A DNA stretch of 64,000 nt from JAGVSR01 sp963750715 (GTDB lineage: Bacteria > Pseudomonadota > Alphaproteobacteria > Rhizobiales > Hyphomicrobiaceae), in NCBI GenBank assembly GCA_963750715.1, contig CAVVRP010000012.1:372001-436000 (forward strand), given 5' to 3'. The notes under the pieces are model-generated. The model saw only the letters and a list, made by a program, of their open reading frames with translations. It searched no databases and was not told where the DNA came from. The position numbers and the translations under genes were made by a program. Below are positions 19,782 through 29,882 of the stretch, one piece after another. Position 1 is the stretch's first letter. Each line of letters begins with the position of its first letter.

Positions 19782-19868
19782 CCGATGGGCGGCAGGTCCT
19801 GTGCATAGGGCCCGATTGCGACTTCGACGCGAATTCACTCTGGGGCCGAAACGCTCTATGGCAGGGGT

Positions 19869-20853
19869 ATGAGCGAGGCTGGCGCACCGCAGCAAATCGA
19901 TCTGACACAGTTCGTCACCGAGCGGCTGGGGTCGGCGATGTCCAACCAGGACCGCCGCTTCTGGTACGGTCTGGCGGCGGCGATGCTGCTGCACGCCATG
20001 CTGCTGGTCAGCTTCAATTCGGCCGAGCCGCGCCGCGTCGGCGACCCCAACGGCGCCGACGACGCCATCACCGTTTCGCTGGTCACGGAAGCCGACCTCA
20101 CCGGCCGCGCCGCGGTGGAGGACCGGGCGCCCGGCATCCCAGGGCCGCCGCCGACCGCCGCGCAGCAGCCGACGCCGCCTCCGCCCGAGGCGCCGACGCC
20201 GCCCGAACCGCAGGCTCAACCGCAGGAGACCCCACCTCCTGCTCCGCCGTCTCCCGCCGCAGAAGCCCCGCCTAAACCGACGCCCCAGGCCCTGACGCTC
20301 CCAGATCCGGGCCCCGAGCCGCCGCAACCCGAGCCCGCGAAGCCCGAGGAGAGCAAGGCGCAAGACGCGAAGCCCGAGGAGAAGACGCAGAAGGATTCGA
20401 AGGAGACCAAGCCCACGGAAGCCAAGCGCGCGGAACTCAAAGCCCGCCGAGCCCAAGCTCCAGGCGAAGCCTCAGCCGCAGAAGAAGGTCGCCAAGCTCG
20501 ATCTGACGCCACCGCCTTCCGCGTTCAATCCTCCCTCCGGCGGAGGCGGCGCGGGTCTCGAGCGGCCACCCGGCATCACGCGGAGCGGCGCCAACGACGC
20601 GTTCGCGCGCGGCGTCATCCGCGCGCTTCAAAACACCATGCCGCAACTGCGCGATACGTTCGGCCGCGTGACCGTGCGCATCACGCTCGACATGAACGGC
20701 AACCTGGTCAAGACCGAGGTGCTGAAACCCTCGAACGTCGCCGGGCTCGACCAGAACGTGGTGTTCGCGACCAAGCAGGCGAGCTTCCCCTTCCCGCCCA
20801 ACAACGCGGTACCGGCGGACCTCGTGTTCATGGTGACATATATTTATCGGTGA
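19869..20853 (+). CDS. TonB-like energy-transducing protein, frameshifted
   Basis: Cytosolic start, one membrane segment (about residues 32-48, FWYGLAAAMLLHAMLLV), a long Pro/Glu/Lys-rich periplasmic spacer, and a C-terminal TonB-type domain (FGRVTVRITLDMNGNLV, then ASFPFPP). The spacer and the C-terminal domain are in different frames. One extra A in the run near 20441 separates them, and removing it gives about 327 residues. TonB carries proton-motive energy from ExbB/ExbD to outer-membrane receptors; none of these partners is nearby. TolA-like function is an alternative, since TolA C-terminal domains share the fold. Confidence 0.75.
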
Positions 20854-21176
20854 GTTGGGGTAGGTGCTAAGTGCTTGGGTCGCTCTACACTCTGGATCCT
20901 CCGGGCAAGAGTGAGAATGACTGCGGCGGACCGTTATAAAAGACACGATGCGACCGCACGTTGGCGCTATCTACCTTGGCCCACGTTAGTAGTCACATCA
21001 AAGGTGTCATTCTCAGGCTTGTCCTGACGATCAAAATGTTGGCGGGCTGGCCGCGTCAACCGGTGTCTTTACCCCTGGCAACGTTGAATATAAATCGTGC
21101 AATGCGGTTCGAACTCGGGGCGCCAAAGTCGACGGGCTCGAGATTGCTACAATGAGCCTAACCTTCCGAACCAGGT
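20854..21176. other. Intergenic region between the tonB-like gene and uvrA
   Basis: About 320 bases between convergent genes. Short frames here lack ribosome sites and family signals. No clear terminator was found. Confidence 0.5.
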
Positions 21177-24170
21177 TCACTCGGCCGCCTTCGCTCTTGA
21201 CGTCTTTAGCTTGCTCACTGGTCCCGCACCCGTCACAGGCCGCCGCCCCAATAGCTCCTTCAGATACCTTCCCGTGAAACTCGCGGGCACTTTCGCCACG
21301 TCTTCGGGCGTGCCGGCGGCGACGATGGTGCCGCCGCCATCTCCGCCTTCGGGACCGAGGTCGATCACCCAGTCGGCGGTCTTGATGACTTCCAGATTGT
21401 GCTCGATGACGACGACGGTGTTGCCCGCGTCGGCCAGCTCGTGCAGCACCTCGAGCAGCTTCGCCACATCGTGGAAATGCAGCCCCGTCGTCGGCTCGTC
21501 GAGGATGTAGAGCGTGCGACCCGTCGCCCGCCGGGACAACTCCTTCGACAGCTTGATGCGCTGCGCCTCACCGCCCGACAGCGTCGTCGCCTGCTGGCCG
21601 ATGTGAATGTAGCCGAGCCCGACGCGTGCCAGGGTCTCGAGCTTGTCGCGGATCGACGGCACGGCCTTGAAGAACGCCGCCCCCTCCTCGACCGTCATAT
21701 CGAGCACGTCGGCAATCGACTTCTCCTTGAAGGTGATGTCGAGCGACTCGCGATTGTAGCGCTTGCCCTTGCACTCCTCGCACGTCACGTACACGTCGGG
21801 CAGGAAATGCATTTCGATCTTGATGACGCCATCGCCCTGGCATTTCTCGCAGCGCCCGCCCTTAACGTTGAACGAGAACCGGCCCGGGCCGTAGCCGCGC
21901 GCCTTGGCCTCGGGCAGCCCTGCGAACCAGTCGCGGATCGGCGTGAACGCGCCGGTGTACGTCGCGGGGTTGGAACGCGGCGTGCGTCCGATCGGAGACT
22001 GGTCGATGTCGATCACCTTGTCGAGGTGTTCGAGGCCTTCGAGCTTGTCGAAGGGTGCAGGATGCGCACGCGAGTTGTTGAGCTTGCGCGCAACCGCCCT
22101 GAACAGCGTGTCGATCAGCAGCGTGGACTTGCCGCCGCCCGATACGCCCGTGATGCATGTGAGAAGCCCGAGTGGAATTTCCGCCGTGACGTTCTTGAGG
22201 TTGTTTCCGCGAGCGCCGATGATGCGCAGGGCCTTGCCCTTTTCAATCTTGCGCCGGACCTTGGGCATCGACACATGCCGGATGCCGGTGAGGTATTCCC
22301 CGGTCAGGCTCGCAGGGTTCGCCATGATCTCGTCGGGCGTGCCCTGCGCCACGACCTGCCCGCCGTGGATGCCCGCGCCAGGGCCGATGTCGACCACGTA
22401 GTCGGCCTGCAGGATCGCGTCCTCGTCGTGCTCGACCACGATCACAGTGTTGCCGATGTCGCGCAGGTGCTTCAGCGTGCCGAGCAGGCGGTCGTTGTCG
22501 CGCTGGTGCAGACCAATCGACGGCTCGTCCAGCACGTACAGCACACCAGTCAGGCCGGAGCCGATTTGCGACGCGAGCCGGATACGCTGGCTCTCGCCGC
22601 CTGACAGCGTGCCCGATGCGCGCGACAGCGTGAGATAATCAAGGCCGACGTCGTTCAGGAACTTCAACCGGTCGCGGATCTCCTTCAGGATGCGCGTCGC
22701 TATCTCGGCCTGCTGTTTGGAGAAGGTTTTCGGCACCTCCTCGAACCAGACGTTGGCTGAGCGTATCGACAGATCGCCGACCTCGCCGATGTGCTTGCCC
22801 CCGACCTTGACGGCCAGCGCCTGCGGTTTCAGCCGATAGCCGCCGCACGCCTCGCACGGATGGGAGCCCTGGTAGCGCGAAAGCTCCTCTCGCACCCACT
22901 CGCTATCGGTTTCCTTCCAGCGGCGCGCGATGTTGCCGATGACGCCTTCGAACGGCTTCTCGGTCTTGTAGTTGCGCGTGCCGTCCCAATAGACGAACTC
23001 GATCTCCTCGTCGCCCGAGCCGAACAGGATGGCGAGCTGTACGTGCTTGGGCAGCTTCTCCCACGGCATTTTCATCGACACTTTGTAATGCTTGGCCAGG
23101 CTTTCCAGCGTCTGCTCATAGTAGGGCGAAGTCGCGCCTGTCTTCGCCCACGGATAGACGGCGCCGTCGACCAGCGACAACGATCCGTTGGGAACGACGA
23201 GATCGGGCTCGAACTGCAACTCCGTGCCAAGCCCGTCGCATGTGGGACACGCACCGGCCGGAGCGTTGAACGAGAACAGCCGCGGCTCGATCTCCTCAAT
23301 CGTGAAGCCCGACACCGGACAGGCGAAGCGCTGCGAGAAGATGATCCGCTCGTGCGTGTCGTTCTTCGATTTGTTGGCGCCTTCGGTCTCGGACGGCGGC
23401 AAGGGCTTGTCGACGAACTCCGCAATGGCGATACCGTCGGCGAGCTTCAACGCCTGCTCGAAACTGTCGGCCAGCCGCGCCCTGATATCGCCTTTAACCA
23501 CGATGCGATCGACCACAACGTCGATGTCGTGCTTGAACTTCTTGTCGAGCTTAGGGGCGTCCGATATCTCCGACACTGTGCCGTTGACCTTGACGCGCTG
23601 GTAGCCCTTCTTCTGCCACCCAGCCAATTCCTTGCGGTACTCGCCCTTCCGGCCGCGCACCACTGGCGCGAGGATCAGAAGGCGCATGCCCTCCGGCAAA
23701 GCCAGCACTCGGTCGACCATCTGCGTGATCGTCTGACTCTCGATCGGCAGGCCGGTCGCAGGAGAATACGGCACGCCGACGCGCGCAAACAGCAGGCGCA
23801 GGTAGTCGTAGATCTCTGTCACCGTGCCGACGGTGGATCGCGGATTCTTCGAGGTGGTTTTCTGTTCGATCGAAATGGCAGGCGACAGCCCGTCGATGTG
23901 ATCGACGTCCGGCTTCTGCATCATCTGGAGGAACTGGCGTGCGTACGCCGAAAGACTTTCGACGTAACGGCGCTGGCCTTCCGCATAGATGGTATCGAAG
24001 GCGAGCGAGGATTTTCCCGAACCTGACAGTCCCGTGAAAACGACGAGCGCGTCGCGCGGGATCTCAAGATCGACGTTTTTCAGATTGTGCTCGCGCGCGC
24101 CGCGGACGTGGATCGTCCGCATGGTTTCGGTAACAGCGCGGTGGGCGGTTCGTTTGGGAAGCTTGCTCAT
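21177..24170 (-). CDS. uvrA: UvrABC excinuclease subunit A
   Basis: DNA-damage recognition ATPase of nucleotide excision repair. 997 residues from the ATG at 24170; the longer frame to 24335 adds unconserved residues. Two ABC ATPase modules are visible, with Walker A boxes TGLSGSGKSSLAFDT and TGVSGGGKSTLLIDT and ABC signatures TLSGGESQRI and TLSGGEAQRI. The CxxC zinc-binding pairs appear in CPTCDGLG, CEACGGYR and CEKCQGDG. The gene is intact. A clear alphaproteobacterial LexA box (GTTC-N7-GTTC) was not found upstream. Confidence 0.97.
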   Translation of the reverse strand: MSKLPKRTAHRAVTETMRTIHVRGAREHNLKNVDLEIPRDALVVFTGLSGSGKSSLAFDTIYAEGQRRYVESLSAYARQFLQMMQKPDVDHIDGLSPAISIEQKTTSKNPRSTVGTVTEIYDYLRLLFARVGVPYSPATGLPIESQTITQMVDRVLALPEGMRLLILAPVVRGRKGEYRKELAGWQKKGYQRVKVNGTVSEISDAPKLDKKFKHDIDVVVDRIVVKGDIRARLADSFEQALKLADGIAIAEFVDKPLPPSETEGANKSKNDTHERIIFSQRFACPVSGFTIEEIEPRLFSFNAPAGACPTCDGLGTELQFEPDLVVPNGSLSLVDGAVYPWAKTGATSPYYEQTLESLAKHYKVSMKMPWEKLPKHVQLAILFGSGDEEIEFVYWDGTRNYKTEKPFEGVIGNIARRWKETDSEWVREELSRYQGSHPCEACGGYRLKPQALAVKVGGKHIGEVGDLSIRSANVWFEEVPKTFSKQQAEIATRILKEIRDRLKFLNDVGLDYLTLSRASGTLSGGESQRIRLASQIGSGLTGVLYVLDEPSIGLHQRDNDRLLGTLKHLRDIGNTVIVVEHDEDAILQADYVVDIGPGAGIHGGQVVAQGTPDEIMANPASLTGEYLTGIRHVSMPKVRRKIEKGKALRIIGARGNNLKNVTAEIPLGLLTCITGVSGGGKSTLLIDTLFRAVARKLNNSRAHPAPFDKLEGLEHLDKVIDIDQSPIGRTPRSNPATYTGAFTPIRDWFAGLPEAKARGYGPGRFSFNVKGGRCEKCQGDGVIKIEMHFLPDVYVTCEECKGKRYNRESLDITFKEKSIADVLDMTVEEGAAFFKAVPSIRDKLETLARVGLGYIHIGQQATTLSGGEAQRIKLSKELSRRATGRTLYILDEPTTGLHFHDVAKLLEVLHELADAGNTVVVIEHNLEVIKTADWVIDLGPEGGDGGGTIVAAGTPEDVAKVPASFTGRYLKELLGRRPVTGAGPVSKLKTSRAKAAE

Positions 24171-24356
24171 GGCTCTACCTAGCCCATGCTCCGATGCGGC
24201 GGCAATGTGAACCCTTGGCGGGTGATCCAGCCGCTGGCCGGTTCCCCATGCAGACCAGATGTTATGGATATCAACATCGATTGTCGTTCCGGGGCGTCTT
24301 CGCGACCTTGGATCGCTCAACAACCTCTGGATCATAGAGCCCGAGTCGCGGTGCCG

Positions 24357-25196
24357 TTATCGCCCGAGCAAGAGCATCGCCTTGGACGTGGCCGCCAGCA
24401 CTTCGCCGGGTTCGGCGGGCCACGGATTGGGCACCTTCTCGGTGGGAAACGCCGTGCCGAGGGTCCTGAACGCCTCCGATACCGAGGTGGCGTCGGCCGG
24501 CGCGTCCAGCAGGGCCGGGAGTACGGTTGCCGCCCGCGCTTTCGCCGCCGCCAGGAAGCCATAGCCTTCGAAGTAGGGTTCAGGATCGGTGGCTTTGACG
24601 GCTGTCGCATAGGCCAGCGCCGCGCGGTTCAGCATGTCCGCCAGAACGCGGCGGTTCGCAGAGGCGACATCACCGCCCGTCTGCGGCGCCTTGGCGGCCG
24701 CTGCGTTGACCGCCGCAAGCACATCGCCCGTCGCCACCGCTACATCGGGCTCGGAGGCCTTGGCTGCCGCCAGCTCTGCGGCTTTGGCCATGGCCGGTTC
24801 CAGACCCGTGACGCCGAGCGCCGTCAATGCGGGCGCAAGCTGGCCCTTCACGGTCTTGATTGCGTCAGTGAACTGCTCCCGGGCGATATACGATACCCCG
24901 GCGCGATACGCGGCTAGCCCCCCATGACAGTGCGAAGCGATCAGATCCAGGGCCGTCAACAATTGCACGGGATCGTGCGCGGCATTCGAGAAATCCGCGC
25001 GAACGGCGCCGGCCTCGCCACCTTCGCCGCCTTCACCACCCTCGCCGCCTTGAGCCATGACGAACGCAGCTTCCCCGGCGTTAGCCTTGTCGGATTGCGC
25101 GTCAGCATGATCGGCGTAGCCCGACAACACGGCTCCGGGCAAAAGGACGGCAGCAGTGGTGAGACCCGTCCAGGCACGGCGACGCTTGTGGCGCAT
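24357..25196 (-). CDS. Secreted protein with GGE repeat, unknown function
   Basis: About 279 residues. The basic N-terminus (MRHKRRRAW) and hydrophobic stretch form a signal peptide. The mature part begins with a short GGE tandem repeat, followed by an Ala-rich helical domain with a single Cys in ASHCHGGLAAY. The ATG at 25196 is preferred because earlier starts would overlap the divergent hydroxylase gene. It shares a 30-base divergent promoter region with that gene, so the two may be co-regulated, perhaps by iron. Function not recognised. Confidence 0.7.
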   Translation of the reverse strand: MRHKRRRAWTGLTTAAVLLPGAVLSGYADHADAQSDKANAGEAAFVMAQGGEGGEGGEGGEAGAVRADFSNAAHDPVQLLTALDLIASHCHGGLAAYRAGVSYIAREQFTDAIKTVKGQLAPALTALGVTGLEPAMAKAAELAAAKASEPDVAVATGDVLAAVNAAAAKAPQTGGDVASANRRVLADMLNRAALAYATAVKATDPEPYFEGYGFLAAAKARAATVLPALLDAPADATSVSEAFRTLGTAFPTEKVPNPWPAEPGEVLAATSKAMLLLGR

Positions 25197-25226
25197 GATC
25201 GTCCAATCCTCTAAAACGTTCAGTCG

Positions 25227-25895
25227 ATGCTCATACATATCCCAAACGTGCTGGATGCCGCCACCACAGGCGAGATGGACACTGCCACCGGCTCTCTCGG
25301 TTTCGAGCCCGGCAGCGGGACAGCCGGATGGCATGCCCAAATCGTGAAGAACAATCAGCAGGTGACCGCCTCACCGGCGCTGTCGCAACTGCAGAAGCGG
25401 ATCGTCGAAGCGCTGCAGGCCAATCCCGTTTTCCTCGCCCTAGCGATCCCGGCCCGCATCGCTCCACCTCTGTTGTCACGATACGTTGCGGGCGAGCACT
25501 ACGGCACGCACGTCGACGACGCCATCATGGGGCGCGATCATCCGCTGCGGACCGATCTTTCTGTCACGCTCTTCCTCAACGATCCGGAGACTTACGACGG
25601 GGGTGAACTCATTCTCGAAACGCTGGCGGGCGAAGATAGCGGCAAGTTTTCCCCCGGCGACGCCGTCATCTACCCGTCGACGTTCCTTCATCGCGTCACC
25701 CCGGTGACGCGCGGCGAGCGCAGGGTCGCCGTCACGTGGGTGCAAAGCCGCGTCCGGGATGCCAGCCAGCGCGAAATCCTGTTCGATCTCGACCGCGCCC
25801 GCCGTCAGGTGTTCGAGCGCGACGGTAAGTGCGCCACGTTCGACCTGATCGCCAAGACGTACGCCAATCTTCTGCGGCAATGGGCCGAAGTTTGA
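25227..25895 (+). CDS. Fe(II)/2-oxoglutarate-dependent PKHD-type hydroxylase, PiuC/YbiX-like
   Basis: 222 residues, the normal PiuC size. The double-stranded beta-helix iron ligands are His95 and Asp97 (HVDD) and His155 (FLHRV), with a conserved Arg ten residues on for 2-oxoglutarate. Family members sit near TonB-dependent siderophore receptors and are usually iron-repressed; their substrates are not well established. Here the neighbour is a divergent secreted protein. Start ATG 25227. Confidence 0.9.
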   Translation: MLIHIPNVLDAATTGEMDTATGSLGFEPGSGTAGWHAQIVKNNQQVTASPALSQLQKRIVEALQANPVFLALAIPARIAPPLLSRYVAGEHYGTHVDDAIMGRDHPLRTDLSVTLFLNDPETYDGGELILETLAGEDSGKFSPGDAVIYPSTFLHRVTPVTRGERRVAVTWVQSRVRDASQREILFDLDRARRQVFERDGKCATFDLIAKTYANLLRQWAEV

Positions 25896-26145
25896 GCCCC
25901 GTGGACGTAAAGCTGGCTGCCCGCTCGTCGGCCACGCGGCAAATGGCCTTCCCTGTGGTCAGGGCCAAGATGTCGCGCTAGTTTCCGGCCCGACCGCGCC
26001 GTTCGTGAACAGGGGATGAACCGGATGTTCGTATCCGGTTCAAGTTGGTGGTGGCAGAAATGGCTTCCGTGTCATTCTCCCGCCAAATGAGCAAGGCAGC
26101 ACAATGTTCAGCGCGTCGATTTTGTTCCACGAGGAGGCTTCCGAC

Positions 26146-26751
26146 ATGTCGTCCGAACAGTCCCTGCCGCAGGCCCGGTCTGAAGGGTTCCTGGAGCGCT
26201 GGGGTCCGCATCTCAAGACCGCCGCCCTGATCGTCACAATTCTGGGCGCCATCCCGACGGCGATCACCGCCTATCATGCCTGGACGTTCGGCGTTCCGTT
26301 CACCCAGGTATCGCAACGCCTCGCCCAGTATGATCTCTGGGTGAAGAACCTCGATTGCAAGGTCGACTACAAGGCTCTCTCCACGGCTCAGGGAACGCGC
26401 GTCGATGTCGGCGCGTGCACAAAGACGGGAGACATCGCTCTCAAGGTCTCCTCCAATGACGGCAAGGCGGCCTATCAGTGGATTGCCTACGATGAACTGC
26501 AAAAACCGGGCGAGGCGCCGAAGGCGCACAGCATCATCGACATGCTCATCGGAGCGGCGCGCGCCGACACGCCAACGGGTTCCTTCAAAGTCGCGCAATC
26601 GGCAATGGAAGTCGTCTGTCAGTCGCTGAAGGGCAAGGATATCGTCCGCATCGTGAAGGAAGGCGGGAAGTGCTATCGCGAGGTCGTGTCGCCGATCCGT
26701 GGCTCTGTCGATAGCCGGGAAGAAGTCTCCTGCAGCACGACGTGCTCGTGA
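26146..26751 (+). CDS. Membrane-anchored protein, unknown function
   Basis: 201 residues. GAGGAGG precedes the ATG at 26146, which decides the start over the ATG at 26104. One membrane segment lies at about residues 22-45 (TAALIVTILGAIPTAITAY), followed by a domain with several cysteines (LDCKVDY, GACTK, VVCQS, GKCYRE and a CSTTCS tail), suggesting a disulfide-bonded periplasmic domain. It stands alone, and no family is recognised. Confidence 0.65.
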   Translation: MSSEQSLPQARSEGFLERWGPHLKTAALIVTILGAIPTAITAYHAWTFGVPFTQVSQRLAQYDLWVKNLDCKVDYKALSTAQGTRVDVGACTKTGDIALKVSSNDGKAAYQWIAYDELQKPGEAPKAHSIIDMLIGAARADTPTGSFKVAQSAMEVVCQSLKGKDIVRIVKEGGKCYREVVSPIRGSVDSREEVSCSTTCS

Positions 26752-27553
26752 CGGGACATCTGATTTGAGGCATGAGCGCGGGGTGGCGAGAAAGTCATCC
26801 CGCGTTTTCTATTTTGTCTGAAATTTCTGTTTCATCCGAGAGATGCCGACGCCGCAGACTCGAAATGGAATTGACAACACCGTTCGTCGCGCGCACCCTC
26901 CCACCATTCCGCGAGAGGAGGTCTACGAAAATGTCTCCACCGGGTCACCTTTAACTGCAGCTGATTGCTCCGGGCCCTGAGTGCACCGGCTCGTTGGATC
27001 GGTCCAAGCAGACATCCTAGAAAAATCTGAAAACTTGAGCAGATGTACCCGCTCGGTCATGGTCGCGTAGTCTTTCTGCGCACCCGATGACGGAGATTAT
27101 CGGTCGGTGTCCGTGCGTACTTTGACGGCAGATAGCCATCACGCGTCGCCTAACAGCAAGACACGTGTTTCGAGGCGTAACGCCGGAAGGTATCAGTATC
27201 GAGTCCGGTCTCGCGGTGGTCGCGAGGACCACAAGACCCGAATGCGACGTACGGTGCGCGCAACTGGAGCGCGTCGACTGGGACGGATGGGAACATCTGA
27301 AAACCTGATGTGATCGGGACGGGAGAGGTACACAGGCGGACTGATCGGGATTGCAGGCCACGACACGCGCTTTTCGCGCACCGTCACCGGCCAACGCAAC
27401 ATCCCCACCGCACCAAATACAACCATCCCAGCGATCAGGACAGCCCGGACGGTACCGCTGGTACCGTTCCGGGCTGCTTCGTTAGCAAAGCCGATTTTCC
27501 ACTTTTCTTTTTTTGCAATCCGTGCGGCTGATCGTCTTTGCCCCGTTTTCCCC
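26752..27553. other. Gene-poor region of 800 bases
   Basis: No convincing gene. Long frames on either strand lack ribosome sites and have shadow-like composition. It contains one strong hairpin, listed separately. Confidence 0.5.
27442..27477 (+). terminator. Long perfect hairpin
   Basis: CAGCCCGGACGGTACC pairs with its complement over 16 bases with one bulged T and a 3-base loop. The U-tract expected of a terminator begins only 30 bases later. It may be a terminator-like element or a protein-binding palindrome (it contains two GGTACC sites). Confidence 0.45.
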
Positions 27554-28444
27554 ATGATGTCAGGCGACGATCGAGCACGCGTTTCCGTCCGTCCAGGAAA
27601 ACCCAGACACATGATGCTCGACCGCTTGGCCGCCCGGCAAGCCGCACGCCGGCAATTCCGCAAACTCCCGCGGCTCGCCGTTACATCGATGATGCTGGGA
27701 CCGTTGCTTCTCATGCCTGCTGCGCCCGCCGGCGCCGGCGCCTACGCATGGCACGCCGCGCCGGTGGGCGGCACGCTGGCCGCACGCATCGCGCCACCAC
27801 CGGGCTTCCAGCGAACGCCCGTAGCAGCCGGAAGCTGGGCTGAATGGCTCCGCGGTCTGCCGCTCAAACCGGAAGGTTCGCCGGTGCTGATCCATACGGG
27901 CGCCAGGAAATCACGTCAGGACGTGCATGTCGCGGTCGTCGACATCGATGTCGGCAAGCGCGATCTGCAGCAGTGCGCTGACGCGGTGATGCGGCTGCGC
28001 GCGGAGTGGCTCTATGCTTCGGGCCGCAAGGCGGACATCGCCTTCAACGATACGGACGGCAAGCGGCGCGCCTTCGCCAGACAATCCAGGCAGGACTATC
28101 CGACCTTCCGGAAATACATGGACCTCGTGTTCGCATATGCCGGCACGTGGTCGCTGGAGCGCGAACTAAAGCCGGTAAAAATGAACGACATCGCCATTGG
28201 CGACGTATTCATTAAGGGCGGCTTTCCGGGGCACGCCGTGCTCGTCGCTGACATGGCAGAAAACGCCGGGACGGGCGAGAAGCGCTTCCTGTTGCTGCAA
28301 AGCTACATGCCGGCGCAGGACATTCACGTCGTGAAGAACCCCGGTTCACCCGACGGCTCCCCTTGGTACGCCACCGACATCGGCGAACAGTTGACCACGC
28401 CCGAGTGGGTCTTCCTGCGCACCGCGCTGAGGCGGTTTCCCTGA
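27554..28444 (+). CDS. DUF4846 family protein
   Basis: 296 residues from the first ATG; a start at 27611 is equally possible. A long basic leader with a hydrophobic segment (MMLGPLLLMPAAPAGAG) suggests export. The conserved body shows the DUF4846 pattern: PPGFQR, QQCADAVMRLRAEWLY, FRKYMDLVFAYAGTWSL, GDVFIKGGFPGHAVLV and LLLQSYMPAQDIHV. The HAV and SYMPAQ segments hint at a peptidase-like or carbohydrate-active fold, but the family has no established function. It converges on the glutamine-synthetase-like gene. Confidence 0.85.
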   Translation: MMSGDDRARVSVRPGKPRHMMLDRLAARQAARRQFRKLPRLAVTSMMLGPLLLMPAAPAGAGAYAWHAAPVGGTLAARIAPPPGFQRTPVAAGSWAEWLRGLPLKPEGSPVLIHTGARKSRQDVHVAVVDIDVGKRDLQQCADAVMRLRAEWLYASGRKADIAFNDTDGKRRAFARQSRQDYPTFRKYMDLVFAYAGTWSLERELKPVKMNDIAIGDVFIKGGFPGHAVLVADMAENAGTGEKRFLLLQSYMPAQDIHVVKNPGSPDGSPWYATDIGEQLTTPEWVFLRTALRRFP

Positions 28445-28455
28445 CGCGACGTCGC

Positions 28456-29838
28456 TCACACCGTCCTGAGATAGAATTCGAAATCCAACGGCTGCGGCTC
28501 GGCGAAAAACCGGTCAGCTTCGACTTCCTTGATGGTGGCGAATACGTCAACGAACTGCTCGCCGAAGTACTCCTTCAGGATCGCCGACTTGCGGAGGGTT
28601 TCGAGCGCGGCGAACCAATTGGTCGGCATCGGCTCGCACGGCTGCTCGTAGCCGTTGCCCTCGACCGGTAGCCCCGGATCGATCTTGTTCTTGACGCCGT
28701 GATGCACGCCAGCAAGCACCGCCGCCATGGCAAGGTAGCAGTTTGCGTCTGCTCCGGAGGCGCGATGCTCGACATGGGTTGCAGCGCCCTTGCCCGCCGG
28801 AATGCGCAAGGACACGGTGCGATTGTTGAAGCCCCAGTTCGGCGCGATCGGCGCATAGCTCGACTTGCGAAAGCGACGATAGGAGTTTGCATTCGGTGCG
28901 AAGATCGCCATGCCGTCCGCCATCGTCGCCTTCATGCCGCCGATGGCATGGCGCAACGGCACGTTGTTGACTGGATCGTCCGACGCGAAGATGTTTCGCC
29001 CTTCTTCATCCGCAAGACTGACATGGAGATGCATGCCGCAGCCGGTCCACGCCGAATAGGGTTTGGCCATGAAGCTCGCCACCAGTCCGTGCTTTTCCGC
29101 GATGGCCTTTACCAGACGCTTGAACTGGAAGCCTTCGTCGCACGCTTGCAACGCGTCTGTGCGGTAGCGCAGCCCGATCTCCATTTGGCCCGCCGAGTAC
29201 TCAGCAAGCGCTGCCTCAAGAGGCAGCCCCTGAACTTCGGCCGCAGCGTACAGATCGTTGAAGAACGGCGCGAAATCGTCGAGATCCTGCAGCGAATAGC
29301 CGCCGAAGTGGCGCTGCTGGCATGGCACCGCAAGGCCCTTGGGGGGCTGGGGACGTCCTGCCAGCGCGCTTTCGCGGTCGAGCAGATAGAACTCGAGTTC
29401 GACGGCTGCCACCGGCTTCAGCCGCAACTCGTCGAAGCGGGCGATGACGCGCGACAGTGCATGGCGAGGTTCAGCAATGCAACCGTCGCCGTCGAGTTCA
29501 TGAAAGGACCCGAGATACTGCGCCTGCGGTTCAGCCGCCCACGGAACCCGCTTCAAAGTACCCGGAACGGGCCACAAGACGCGGTCGGCATCGCCGGTCG
29601 CGAAGATCATACCAGTTTCCTCGACGTCGCGACCCGTTATGTCCATCGACATCGCCGAGCAGGCCATGAACCGGCCGTTCTTCCACGCCGGCACAAGTTC
29701 GGATCGCGTCAGCAGCTTACCGCGCTGGGCGCCGCCCAGATCCGTATAGATCAGCGTGATGTGGCGCACCTCGGGGTTAGCGCTGAGAAACTGTTCGGCT
29801 TCCTTGACGAGCGACTGGCTATCGGGCGGCTTGATCAT
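28456..29838 (-). CDS. Glutamine synthetase family protein, gamma-glutamylpolyamine-synthetase-like
   Basis: 460 residues of the glutamine synthetase fold. Visible are the N-terminal beta-grasp domain (YTDLGGAQRGK), the ELEFYLLD metal site and the ATP-site HLHVSLAD region. It lacks the PII/adenylylation context of GlnA, and it lies next to a class III aminotransferase. That pairing is typical of PuuA-type enzymes, which ligate glutamate to putrescine or other amines for catabolism. The exact amine is not known. Confidence 0.85.
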   Translation of the reverse strand: MIKPPDSQSLVKEAEQFLSANPEVRHITLIYTDLGGAQRGKLLTRSELVPAWKNGRFMACSAMSMDITGRDVEETGMIFATGDADRVLWPVPGTLKRVPWAAEPQAQYLGSFHELDGDGCIAEPRHALSRVIARFDELRLKPVAAVELEFYLLDRESALAGRPQPPKGLAVPCQQRHFGGYSLQDLDDFAPFFNDLYAAAEVQGLPLEAALAEYSAGQMEIGLRYRTDALQACDEGFQFKRLVKAIAEKHGLVASFMAKPYSAWTGCGMHLHVSLADEEGRNIFASDDPVNNVPLRHAIGGMKATMADGMAIFAPNANSYRRFRKSSYAPIAPNWGFNNRTVSLRIPAGKGAATHVEHRASGADANCYLAMAAVLAGVHHGVKNKIDPGLPVEGNGYEQPCEPMPTNWFAALETLRKSAILKEYFGEQFVDVFATIKEVEADRFFAEPQPLDFEFYLRTV

Positions 29839-29882
29839 GGCAGGTCCGTTCTTTTACGAATTCATTTGCGGCCGGACGACCA

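Noticed and set aside
22791..24026. 411-residue plus-strand protein
   Set aside because: It lies wholly inside uvrA on the opposite strand and has shadow-type composition.
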